The translations under genes were made by a program, and so were the position numbers. A stretch of 8,040 nucleotides of DNA. Origin: a bacterium (lineage in GTDB: Bacteria > SZUA-182 > SZUA-191). This document shows, in pieces, positions 1-5,906 of this stretch (position 1 is the stretch's first letter; every line of letters begins with the position of its first letter). Under the pieces are notes generated by a model. That model saw only the letters and a list, made by a program, of their open reading frames with translations, did no database searches and had not been told where the DNA came from. The DNA is taken from assembly GCA_003230535.1 (NCBI GenBank), contig QIEW01000113.1:1-8040 (forward strand). The letters run 5' to 3'.

Positions 1-513
1 AATACCCAAGTAGAGGTAATAAAAGTAGTCTCTGGAAATATCATTCCGATGGGGTCTGACCGCCAGATTTCTGAGCAGGATTTTACTTTTTTCCTCACTC
101 CTGATGGTAAGGGTCTGATAAAGCGATCTCGGTTCAGGGTTGATCGTATAGGCTCCCAGGCGGATTTAATACAATCCCTTCTGCATATGGATTATGTGTC
201 CTTCAACCCCGTCTCCTATAACACAGGCGGCAAGTATTACTCCTTCACCGAGCGGATGATAGGATTTAACTATGATACGGCGCCGGAGTTTGAGGCCGAC
301 TGGACAGCCGATAGCGGTCTAAGCGTTTCTATAGCTCGTCAAAGCCTGTATCCTAATCTTATCCCTGGGCTTACTTCCTCGGAGTGGAAAGCGGAAGCCG
401 GAACCAAAAACGCTCCTGATGATCGTACCCTTAACTTATCCTCCGGCGATAAACCCACAGAACCGTATAATTACAGCAATATTTTCAGTCTCTGCTATCT
501 CTGGAAGCCTTGA
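1..513 (+). pseudogene. N-terminal segment of frameshifted phage tail protein (partial)
   Basis: The frame is open from the first base, so the gene starts upstream of the window; the ATG at 49 is internal and has no ribosome binding site. The product is soluble and beta-rich (aromatic and glycine-rich, alternating hydrophobics) with no signal peptide or membrane segment. I recognise no named domain. The last part of the reading (about 430-513) ends at a TGA at 511-513, while the next frame, open from 335, continues smoothly as a beta-strand pattern (IITAIFSVSAISGSLEV). This piece is therefore best read as the N-terminal part of the protein continued at 419-2884, separated by a one-base shift somewhere in 335-513, most likely 430-490. 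The tail assignment rests on the linked downstream segments and the neighbouring tail-tip genes. Confidence 0.6.
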
Positions 514-2884
514 GGTTACTTTTGGTACCAACCGTAACGCCCTGGATGCGGCGGGAGAAACACTGGTTCTTACCAACTCCGGCAGCTATAGCATTCAGGT
601 TACTACCGGCTATGGCGACAACTACCTGTTTTGTCGATTTAAGCAACTATCTGGTTTTGCAACGGTAACCGATCCGGCGGCTAAGTATTTAAAAGGGGGA
701 GTATCGTATAGTGTGCCTGACGGCTCGCTGCTGGCTAATACTAACTTACGGAATTGCATTCGGGTGCAAAGCTCGAATCCAAATGGCAAGCAGTTGATCT
801 ATAATTTCTCTTCCAACGTAAAAATTGCTGATGGTCACGGGATAAAGCTTATGGCGTTATCCCTGGACAATACTTCTATCGAGGATGGAGCCTTTAAGGT
901 AGTGTTTCAGAAGCCGGATAATAGTTGGGTTGAATCTGAGAGCATCAACATGTTTGTGGATTACAATGACCTGTATCCCCAGGGCAGTTGGGGGCGGTTC
1001 AACTTGTGGCAGGATTCATTTTTTGGCGTCTCCGTTCCCTCTGGCGTGGATGAGATAAAAGCTATTGGTATCAAGTGGACAACGACCCAAGCCATAGACT
1101 GGCTTTTAGATGGATTTGGTGTGCTCCTGTGGCAGGAGAATGATCGGGGTATCGGCGCTAAGCCTACGCAACATTTTGGGCTGCCGGCGGGTACCTTACG
1201 GATGCGGGAGAGCTTTGCTCTCCGGGGCGTCCAGGGGGCAAAGCACATTCCTAGCGCAACGGATGTGTCCGGGGAAAGGGTATCGGTAGTGGTGGTGGGA
1301 GGTATTTATCCCTATGGCGAGTATGTACCGCTCACATTCCAAAGTTCGCCTTCAGTCCCTCAGGTTTACCAGATCGAGGAAACGGCTTTAGAGACTGCCT
1401 GGGGTGACTGGGTAGATGACGGGTATCAGCTTACCTATGATGCTTCCGGACTTTCCAATTACCTTTATCCAATTTCTGTGCGAAACCTCACTCAAGGCGA
1501 AGATTATTTAATTATATCGGCCATTGGCTCGCAGATAACAGTTGATACTTCACAGAAGAATTACACCACAGGGGATACGCTGAGAATTACTTATGCTTAT
1601 CGGGATAATGTAGATGTAAGCCACTGGAATTTAAAAAAGAATACCAAAGACCAATGGTGTATAAAATGGGCTTACGATAGCTGGACGATAAGCCATAACA
1701 AAGAACCGGTTTATGTAGATTATACTGTAAGCTTAAGAGGTGATGACAGCCTGTCTTGCGTAGTGGGAGCATCTACCGCTACAGTTAACCGGCAGGTGCA
1801 GGATTACCCTAAACTTACCGAATCCAGCCCGACATTGACCACCTATTCCACCATGGTTTTTCAAGACCCATCGAACGAGTTAACCGAAACCTATACGGTC
1901 TATTATCCGCTGCTCAACACTCAAGGTGCATCACTCTATGCCAAAGCCCGGGAAGTGCAAACCACCCTGGATCAATTGGTATTATTTTCCAGATCGGAAC
2001 CGCTCTCTCCCTTGCCGAGGAACTATAATTTAATACCGCATCTGGCTTTCGGCGGGGAATATATTGCTGCTAATCCAGTGGATTATCTTCAAGAGACAGC
2101 GGAGAAATTTTATACGGCTAATGCTTCTAATGCTGTAGTAGCCATCGGCAGCATTGCTTATCTGCGGGACAGGGACCTGGAAGCCTGGTGGTTTTGGGGG
2201 TATCCGCTTCGGGACAATGGCGTAGACTTAGCGGCGGCCAGTCGGGCGATCCTGCGCCGGGGCTGGTCGGAGGAGGCTGTTCGGCGAGACCTTAACCAGC
2301 ACCGCTACCTGTTCGAGCTGTCTGTCTTTGCTTATGAGATAAACAAAAGGCATAAAGATCAGACGGCGGTTGATTATAAGGGTGAGACCAGCTACCGCAG
2401 AGTATGGTATTACCAAACAGAAGATGGTTTTTATACCGCCCGCACCAAAGCCTGGGATGATTTTCAAGCTGGTTATTATGATCCGATTGTTGAAGCTGGC
2501 AAAACCTACTATTTTCAGTATCATTATATCTTAACTATTCCCGCAATGTGGTCTGTTTGTACGCCCGCCACAGACTGGGGATTCTCTACTCCTACCATTT
2601 ATGATCATCTAAAGCGCCGGATACAATATCTCTGCCAGCGATATGACTGCGATGGAATTATTCTTTCGGAGTTGCTTTATTACCATTATAGCTTTGCCGA
2701 TAATGATTTTACCTTGTATAACCAGTGGCGGACGACCATTAAGGGCTGGGCGGCTGCGACCGATTGGCCGAGGGATACCGCTACCGGCTATATCAATATA
2801 GACGACCCGGAACTGTGGGAATGGAAAGAAAACCTATTATATCAAGAAGATGCTTACCGATATGGCGGCTGTGGCTCATACTGA
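419..2884 (+). pseudogene. Main segment of frameshifted phage tail protein with glycosidase-like barrel
   Basis: This is the largest piece (821 codons from ATG 419), but that ATG has no convincing ribosome binding site and the frame is open back to 335, so it is probably not an independent start. Residues 1 to about 480 are beta-rich, tail-fibre-like repeated sandwich material. From about residue 540 the sequence changes to an alpha/beta pattern rich in Trp and Tyr (AWWFWGYP at about 590) and includes CDGIILSELLYYHY (C744, D745, E751), which resembles the strand-4 DGI-x-x-x-E type motif of uncharacterised glycoside-hydrolase-like TIM barrels. The barrel is not finished here: the frame ends in a dubious tail (residues after about 808) at TGA 2882, and the next frame carries its continuation. 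The likely role is a tail-associated cell-surface hydrolase or receptor-binding fibre. The fold is inferred from sequence pattern only. Confidence 0.6.
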
Positions 2885-3098
2885 GGGAAAACTTTTGGGG
2901 GTGAATGTCAATGTCCAGAAAGTTCTTCCGATCAGGTTCCCGCAAGCGCCGGTGTGGGGGCCGTATCCCAAACAGACAGGCCCATATGGAACTTGTGTGG
3001 ATACTTGGGATTACTCCCTGGATCGCTACGGCACCCCTTATTCTGAGCTGCTTAAGGAGAACGTCTGCGACCTTGCTGTTTGTGTGGCTCTATCATAA
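2850..3098 (+). pseudogene. Third segment of the frameshifted tail protein (barrel continuation)
   Basis: In the third frame, KMLTDMAAVAHTEGK is followed by LLGVNVNV and then WDYSLDRYGTPYSELLKENV. This is a typical helix-strand rhythm of a glycosidase-like barrel, and it continues the barrel begun in 419-2884. The ATG at 2850 is just an internal Met. Removing one A from the AA at 2844-2845 would join the frames as Tyr-Gln-Lys-Met, which makes that a likely site for the second shift. The frame closes at TAA 3096-3098 directly after another change of frame. On its own it has no start signal and no complete domain, so it is a fragment rather than a gene. Confidence 0.6.
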
Positions 3099-3423
3099 AT
3101 ATTCTGCCTTCGGCTCAGCGGTGATCTACGATTTCATGAAACAGTTCAAAGACTATAAAGAACGGATGCTGGTCACCATAGGATTGTTTCCAAAGGAAGC
3201 CCCTCCTTCAGCGGAAGAAATTGTCCCCTATGTGCAAATGCTGCTCAAAAACGGCTTTAACGTCTGCTACGCCGGCTATCCGCCGATGCTGATCCAGGAT
3301 GAACGCTGGTCCGGCGTCTGGGAACAACTCCGGGACTATGTACCCCTGATGTATTACGATAACGGTCAAATCGAGGTGAACCCAAAAAAAGCAGCGGACA
3401 TACCGATGCTGGTGAGGTTTTGA
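3064..3423 (+). pseudogene. C-terminal segment of the frameshifted tail protein
   Basis: After the third shift (between about 3060 and 3098) the reading returns to frame 1. It gives LYHKYSAFGSAVIYDFMKQF, then a strand (MLVTIGLFP), a helix (SAEEIVPYVQMLLKNG), another strand (FNVCYAGYPP) and VPLMYYDNG, ending at TGA 3421-3423. This alternation is what the last strands and helices of an alpha/beta barrel would look like. The same frame is open from an ATG at 2905, but the translation from 2905 to about 3060 is arginine- and cysteine-rich out-of-frame material, so a gene called from 2905 would have a wrong N-terminus. The end overlaps the ribosome binding site of the next gene (GAGG at 3414-3417), which couples it to the accessory cassette. 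Confidence 0.55.
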
Positions 3424-3426
3424 AAT

Positions 3427-3573
3427 ATGGAAAAGGAAATGAAAGTGCTAATAGATTACTTATTAAAATTGACCCAAATAGATTTTTATGGTAAGTTGAC
3501 AGTCTCCTATGAGAAAGGTAAAATTGTTAATATTAAGAAAGAAGAAAACTTGAAAATAAGGCAAATCAATTAG
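3427..3573 (+). CDS. DUF2292/YezD-like small protein
   Basis: This 48-residue frame starts at ATG 3427, nine bases after GAGG (3414-3417), three bases after the tail-gene stop, and ends at TAG 3571-3573. The layout is an N-terminal helix (VLIDYLLKLTQI), then a two-strand hairpin (FYGKLTVSYEKGKIVNIKKE) and a basic end. That order, the aromatic-Gly turn and the 'dGkIvqIe..ek' type strand match the small DUF2292 family (B. subtilis YezD type), whose members are about 40-60 residues. The molecular function of the family is not established to my knowledge. The stop codon overlaps the GTG start of the next gene by one base, so the two are likely translationally coupled. The base composition is AT-rich like the rest of the cassette. 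The family call is by eye. Confidence 0.6.
   Translation: MEKEMKVLIDYLLKLTQIDFYGKLTVSYEKGKIVNIKKEENLKIRQIN
3496..3524 (+). promoter_or_regulatory. Sigma-A-type promoter inside the cassette
   Basis: A perfect -35 hexamer TTGACA (3496-3501) lies 17 bases before TAAAAT (3519-3524), which is five of six to the -10 consensus. Transcription would begin near 3531, about 40 bases before the GTG of the 232-residue gene. It would drive that gene and the HicBA-like pair without depending on the tail operon. The site lies within the DUF2292-like coding sequence, so it could be chance in AT-rich DNA, but spacing and -35 are ideal. Confidence 0.5.
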
Positions 3574-4271
3574 TGTTACAGGATATTAATCTTAAGTTAA
3601 ATAGGGTGGTTTTAGAAGTAAGATATAGATCTCTTCTTTGGATGGATAGACCGGGCCAACTTATGGAAAAAATAGAAAGAGATATGCCCGATTGGAAATT
3701 TAAAGAATTTGGACAGGGGGGATTAAAGTGTCTTGACCAAAGGAGAAGATTAAGAGCTTCTGTTCATATGGATAAGGTTATAATTGTTCAGGATTTTGTA
3801 GACAACCTGAATCAATTTAAGAAAGCGTCGGAAAACATAATGGGGCAGATATGCGATGTTCTTGAGATTAAAGATTACTCTAGAATAGGAAATCGTTATT
3901 TTTTTCTTAGAAAGGTTGATTCGGCAGAGGAGGCGGAAAAAGTAATTTCTCGAGCAAAATTCCTAAAAATAGATCATGAAAAAATTAAAGGATTTGGCGA
4001 TAAAGTAATACATATAGAAGCAGTAATTGTAGTTCAAAAGGGGGACGTAAAGTGCCGGTTGGAAATAAAAGCGGCAAAAGAGATTCTCCATGATAATCCG
4101 AGCCTATCCTTATCTAAGATAGCAAAAGAGTATGCGCCTGCTCATGCTATCCTGTATGACTTTGATATTTTTCAAGATGCTGAATTGCCAGACTCCATGG
4201 ATGTAAATATTAGTGATTTTATCCAGAGAGCGGCTAAAACGATAGAGAACAATTTTTATTTATTAAAATAA
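3573..4271 (+). CDS. Hypothetical protein, TIGR04255-like
   Basis: This 232-residue protein starts with GTG 3573, which overlaps the TAG of the preceding gene; AAGG lies at 3558-3561. No signal peptide or membrane segment is visible. Near the start comes a strand (RVVLEVRYRS) followed by an amphipathic helix; a central SRIGNRYFFLRKV (about residues 103-115) and a C-terminal LYDFDIF (194-200) before a final helix ending ENNFYLLK. This order ('R.G.RY' in the middle, 'D.D.f' near the end, then a helix ending in a Phe) is reminiscent of the sporadically distributed TIGR04255 family, of unknown function and often on mobile DNA. The match is by eye and could be wrong. It sits 13 bases before the HicB-like gene in the same AT-rich unit, so a role linked to the toxin-antitoxin-like pair is possible but unproven. 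Confidence 0.6.
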   Translation: MLQDINLKLNRVVLEVRYRSLLWMDRPGQLMEKIERDMPDWKFKEFGQGGLKCLDQRRRLRASVHMDKVIIVQDFVDNLNQFKKASENIMGQICDVLEIKDYSRIGNRYFFLRKVDSAEEAEKVISRAKFLKIDHEKIKGFGDKVIHIEAVIVVQKGDVKCRLEIKAAKEILHDNPSLSLSKIAKEYAPAHAILYDFDIFQDAELPDSMDVNISDFIQRAAKTIENNFYLLK

Positions 4272-4284
4272 AGGGTAACATAAG

Positions 4285-4731
4285 TTGGCTCAATCTAATT
4301 TGGTTTCTATTAGAAAAAATGAAACTGCTGATGCTGGGTGGAGTAAAACATATACACCTGAGTATGACACTTCAACCGCTTATGATTCTCTAACAGAAGT
4401 GAATGAAAATGTTAACGAACTAAAAGAGAAAATTAAAGGTTATCCTGAAAGGACAACAAAAAATATTTCATTATCCAATATAGGGGTTACAGGTTACAGA
4501 TTGACTGAGCCATTACAGGTAACAATTATTGCCGAAGATAGTGTGTTTGTAGCTGTTTCATATGATCTTAATACTTTTGGATATGGCGATACAGAGGCGG
4601 AAGCCATTCAAGATTTGCGGGAATCTATAGTTGAATACTACGAGGATTTAAAAGGGGATCGAGAGAATTTAGGCAAAGTACCGCAATGTGATTTCGAATA
4701 CCTAGATAGAATTTTAAAGGCGAAAAATTAG
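4285..4731 (+). CDS. HicB-like antitoxin-type protein
   Basis: The start is TTG 4285, supported by AAAGGG at 4270-4275 with nine bases of spacing; there is no in-frame ATG. The 148-residue product has a hydrophilic, possibly coiled N-terminal part (helix about 38-52, VNENVNELKEKI) and then a HicB-type core. In the core, strands LQVTIIAED and VFVAVSYDL are followed by FGYGDTEAEAIQDL (about 98-111) and a helix continuing to about 123, which is the usual strand-strand-'GdT.eEA'-helix pattern of HicB's partial RNase H fold. The C-terminus (residues 124-148) is short and shows no clear helix-turn-helix or ribbon-helix-helix domain, so autoregulation by DNA binding is uncertain. It is followed 17 bases later by the HicA-like gene. 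Known HicB proteins bind and neutralise HicA; that role here is inferred. Confidence 0.65.
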   Translation: MAQSNLVSIRKNETADAGWSKTYTPEYDTSTAYDSLTEVNENVNELKEKIKGYPERTTKNISLSNIGVTGYRLTEPLQVTIIAEDSVFVAVSYDLNTFGYGDTEAEAIQDLRESIVEYYEDLKGDRENLGKVPQCDFEYLDRILKAKN

Positions 4732-4748
4732 TAACGGGTTAGGATTAA

Positions 4749-5027
4749 ATGCAATTAAAACTTACTGAAATGGAAAGAATATTTAAAAAGCTCAAAATGC
4801 GGGTAAAAGAGAAGCCCCATCATAAAAATGCTTATTTTTATTATGAAGGGAAACAAATACTTAAAACAAGAATTTCTCATGGCAAAGGGGATATTCCCAT
4901 GCCCGTTATAGAACAGATTATAAATCAATTTTATTTGAAAAAAGACCAATTTGCGGCCTTAAAAAAGTGTCCTCTTTCCTATGAAGATTATGTGACTATT
5001 TTAAAAGAGAAGAGCTTGATAGGTTAA
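4749..5027 (+). CDS. HicA-like toxin-type protein
   Basis: This 92-residue protein starts at ATG 4749 (AGG at 4740-4742, a weak ribosome binding site). By eye it aligns with HicA mRNA interferases: an N-terminal helix, then KPHHKNAYFYYEGKQ in the place of HicA's 'GSHhkf.hpdGr' and ISHGKGDIP in the place of 'vPvHgGkel', followed by a helix (VIEQIINQFYL). H24/H25 would hold the position of the catalytic His, and H44 that of the second conserved His. It differs from standard HicA (about 60-80 residues) in having KPH for GSH and an added C-terminal part (DQFAALKKCPLSYEDYVTIL). It lies downstream of the HicB-like gene, the reverse of the classical hicA-hicB order. RNase toxicity is inferred, not shown. 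The terminator at 5059 closes the unit. Confidence 0.65.
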   Translation: MQLKLTEMERIFKKLKMRVKEKPHHKNAYFYYEGKQILKTRISHGKGDIPMPVIEQIINQFYLKKDQFAALKKCPLSYEDYVTILKEKSLIG

Positions 5028-5058
5028 AACAACTTAATAAGTGGGTGTTGGGACAACC

Positions 5059-5107
5059 AAGCCCTACTTGATGTCATGATTTATTTGGCATTAGGTAGGG
5101 CTTTTTT
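5059..5107 (+). terminator. Strong intrinsic terminator of the accessory cassette
   Basis: AAGCCCTAC at 5059-5067 pairs with GTAGGGCTT at 5095-5103. Pairing continues inward to 5076/5086, giving an 18-bp stem with three G-U pairs and a nine-base loop (5077-5085). A run of T follows (5102-5107). It lies 31 bases after the HicA-like stop, so it ends transcription of the cassette and would also stop upstream tail transcripts. Confidence 0.85.
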
Positions 5108-5156
5108 ATGCTATAGGAAATTATATAAAGCTATTATTGGTAATCAACTATTGTTA

Positions 5157-5185
5157 TTAAGATTAGCTAATACCGGTAATATAAT
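5157..5185 (+). promoter_or_regulatory. Candidate promoter for the tail-tip block
   Basis: A perfect TATAAT (5180-5185) lies 17 bases after TTAAGA (5157-5162), four of six to the -35 consensus. It is located just after the cassette terminator and before the gpL-like gene, where a restart of transcription would be needed. The surrounding DNA is AT-rich, so chance occurrence is quite possible. Confidence 0.35.
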
Positions 5186-5189
5186 GGCT

Positions 5190-5210
5190 CCAGGTTCTAC
5201 CTGGTTTTTT
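5190..5210 (+). terminator. Short terminator-like hairpin in the 5' leader
   Basis: CCAGGT (5190-5195), a TCT loop and ACCTGG (5199-5204) form a perfect six-base-pair hairpin followed directly by six T (5205-5210). It has the form of an intrinsic terminator or attenuator. It lies about where transcription from the preceding promoter candidate would begin and only 27 bases before the GTG of the gpL-like gene. The stem is short, so it may be weak. Confidence 0.4.
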
Positions 5211-5236
5211 ATTGGGGTAACACGGGAGCAGGGCGT

Positions 5237-5875
5237 GTGTATATTTTTCAGATTAAACAAGGGATGCTGCAATTTCGGGATTATATGCAGCGGGATTTGG
5301 ATACCGGGCCGGCGGCTGAGGACGAGATTCATGCCAAGACATGGGCTTGGACGGAAGCGTCTGGCGGGCTGATCTTGGGGATAGAATCTATGGCACAGGC
5401 AACATACTTTAGGGCGCCGTTACAACGAGAGCAGGTAAAGCAGGCCGAAACCAGCCGGATAAACAGGTTGCGGGTGACTTTGGGAGATCTGGCTTTCAAA
5501 AACAGCCGGCTTTTCTTGGGGAATACCGGACTGATCAAGCGGGCCAAGGTCATTATCCGGCGCACCTCTCCCGATTTGGATCTATCCTTAGCCTCGTCAT
5601 ATCGGGTTATTTTTAGGGGCTATGTGACTTCCGTTTCCGCCGAATCCGGCGCCATAAGTTTGGAGATTTCCGAGCGCTATCATGATTGGTCCCGGCCGCT
5701 TTCTAAACGGGAATATTCGAAGGTCTGCAATTTTGTGTTCAAGGGTGACCGCTGCGGGTATACCGGCACAGAAACGCAATGCGACAAGACGCTAACTCGT
5801 TGTGAAGAATTAGGAAACGAGGATAAATTCGGCGGTTTCCCGGAGTTGCCGGATTTGCAGTTCAGGGGATTTTAA
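5237..5875 (+). CDS. Lambda gpL-like minor tail protein with Fe-S motif
   Basis: In the C-terminal part, C164, C173, C182 and C189 are arranged as CNFVFKGDRCGYTG, then QCDKTLTRC, followed by KFGGFPELP. This is the signature of phage minor tail protein L, in which four cysteines hold a [4Fe-4S] cluster (known for lambda gpL), and of the related DUF2163-type tail proteins. The N-terminal half (strands around RINRLRVTLGDLAF, KRAKVIIRRT, YRVIFRGYVTSV, GAISLEISE) fits their beta domain. L acts in the tail tip, where it joins the distal tail to the J hub. The start is GTG 5237 with GGGAG at 5224-5228; ATGs at 5264 and 5285 are alternatives. The frame is open without a start back to 5180, so the N-terminus may have been shortened where the cassette inserted. 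At 212 residues it is slightly shorter than lambda gpL (232). Confidence 0.75.
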   Translation: MYIFQIKQGMLQFRDYMQRDLDTGPAAEDEIHAKTWAWTEASGGLILGIESMAQATYFRAPLQREQVKQAETSRINRLRVTLGDLAFKNSRLFLGNTGLIKRAKVIIRRTSPDLDLSLASSYRVIFRGYVTSVSAESGAISLEISERYHDWSRPLSKREYSKVCNFVFKGDRCGYTGTETQCDKTLTRCEELGNEDKFGGFPELPDLQFRGF

Positions 5876-5906
5876 CCCGAATAATTATATAATAAACGGA
5901 GGAGAA

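Noticed and set aside
508-513. CCT-TGA as a programmed +1 frameshift site, as in some Listeria phage structural genes
   Set aside because: Slipping from CCT to CTT breaks the middle codon base pair, and the frame 1 reading already looks non-coding before the stop, so the shift probably lies upstream and is not programmed.
961-1248. Open frame on the minus strand
   Set aside because: It lies wholly inside the tail-protein coding region, has no ribosome binding site and gives a proline/serine/arginine-rich product typical of an antisense shadow. The other minus-strand frames (2228-2524, 4755-4949, 5329-5565, 6330-6776, 7243-7575) fail for the same reasons.
2905-3063. Independent start of a 172-residue protein at ATG 2905
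   Set aside because: The first 50 or so residues are Arg/Cys-rich and compete with a well-patterned reading in the third frame; only the part after about 3064 looks real.
3420-5240. Direct repeats or inverted repeats bounding the accessory cassette (transposon or attachment-site insertion)
   Set aside because: By eye I find no matching repeats at the two ends and no transposase or integrase gene, so I make no claim about the insertion mechanism.
5076-5372. 98-codon frame over the terminator and gap
   Set aside because: It starts inside the terminator loop region, lacks a ribosome binding site and overlaps the gpL-like gene in another frame with a Cys/Arg-rich product.
5888-5893. TATAAT before the LamG gene as a promoter
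   Set aside because: No -35-like hexamer lies at a usable distance (the position 17 bases upstream reads GGGGAT), and transcription would begin within the ribosome binding site.
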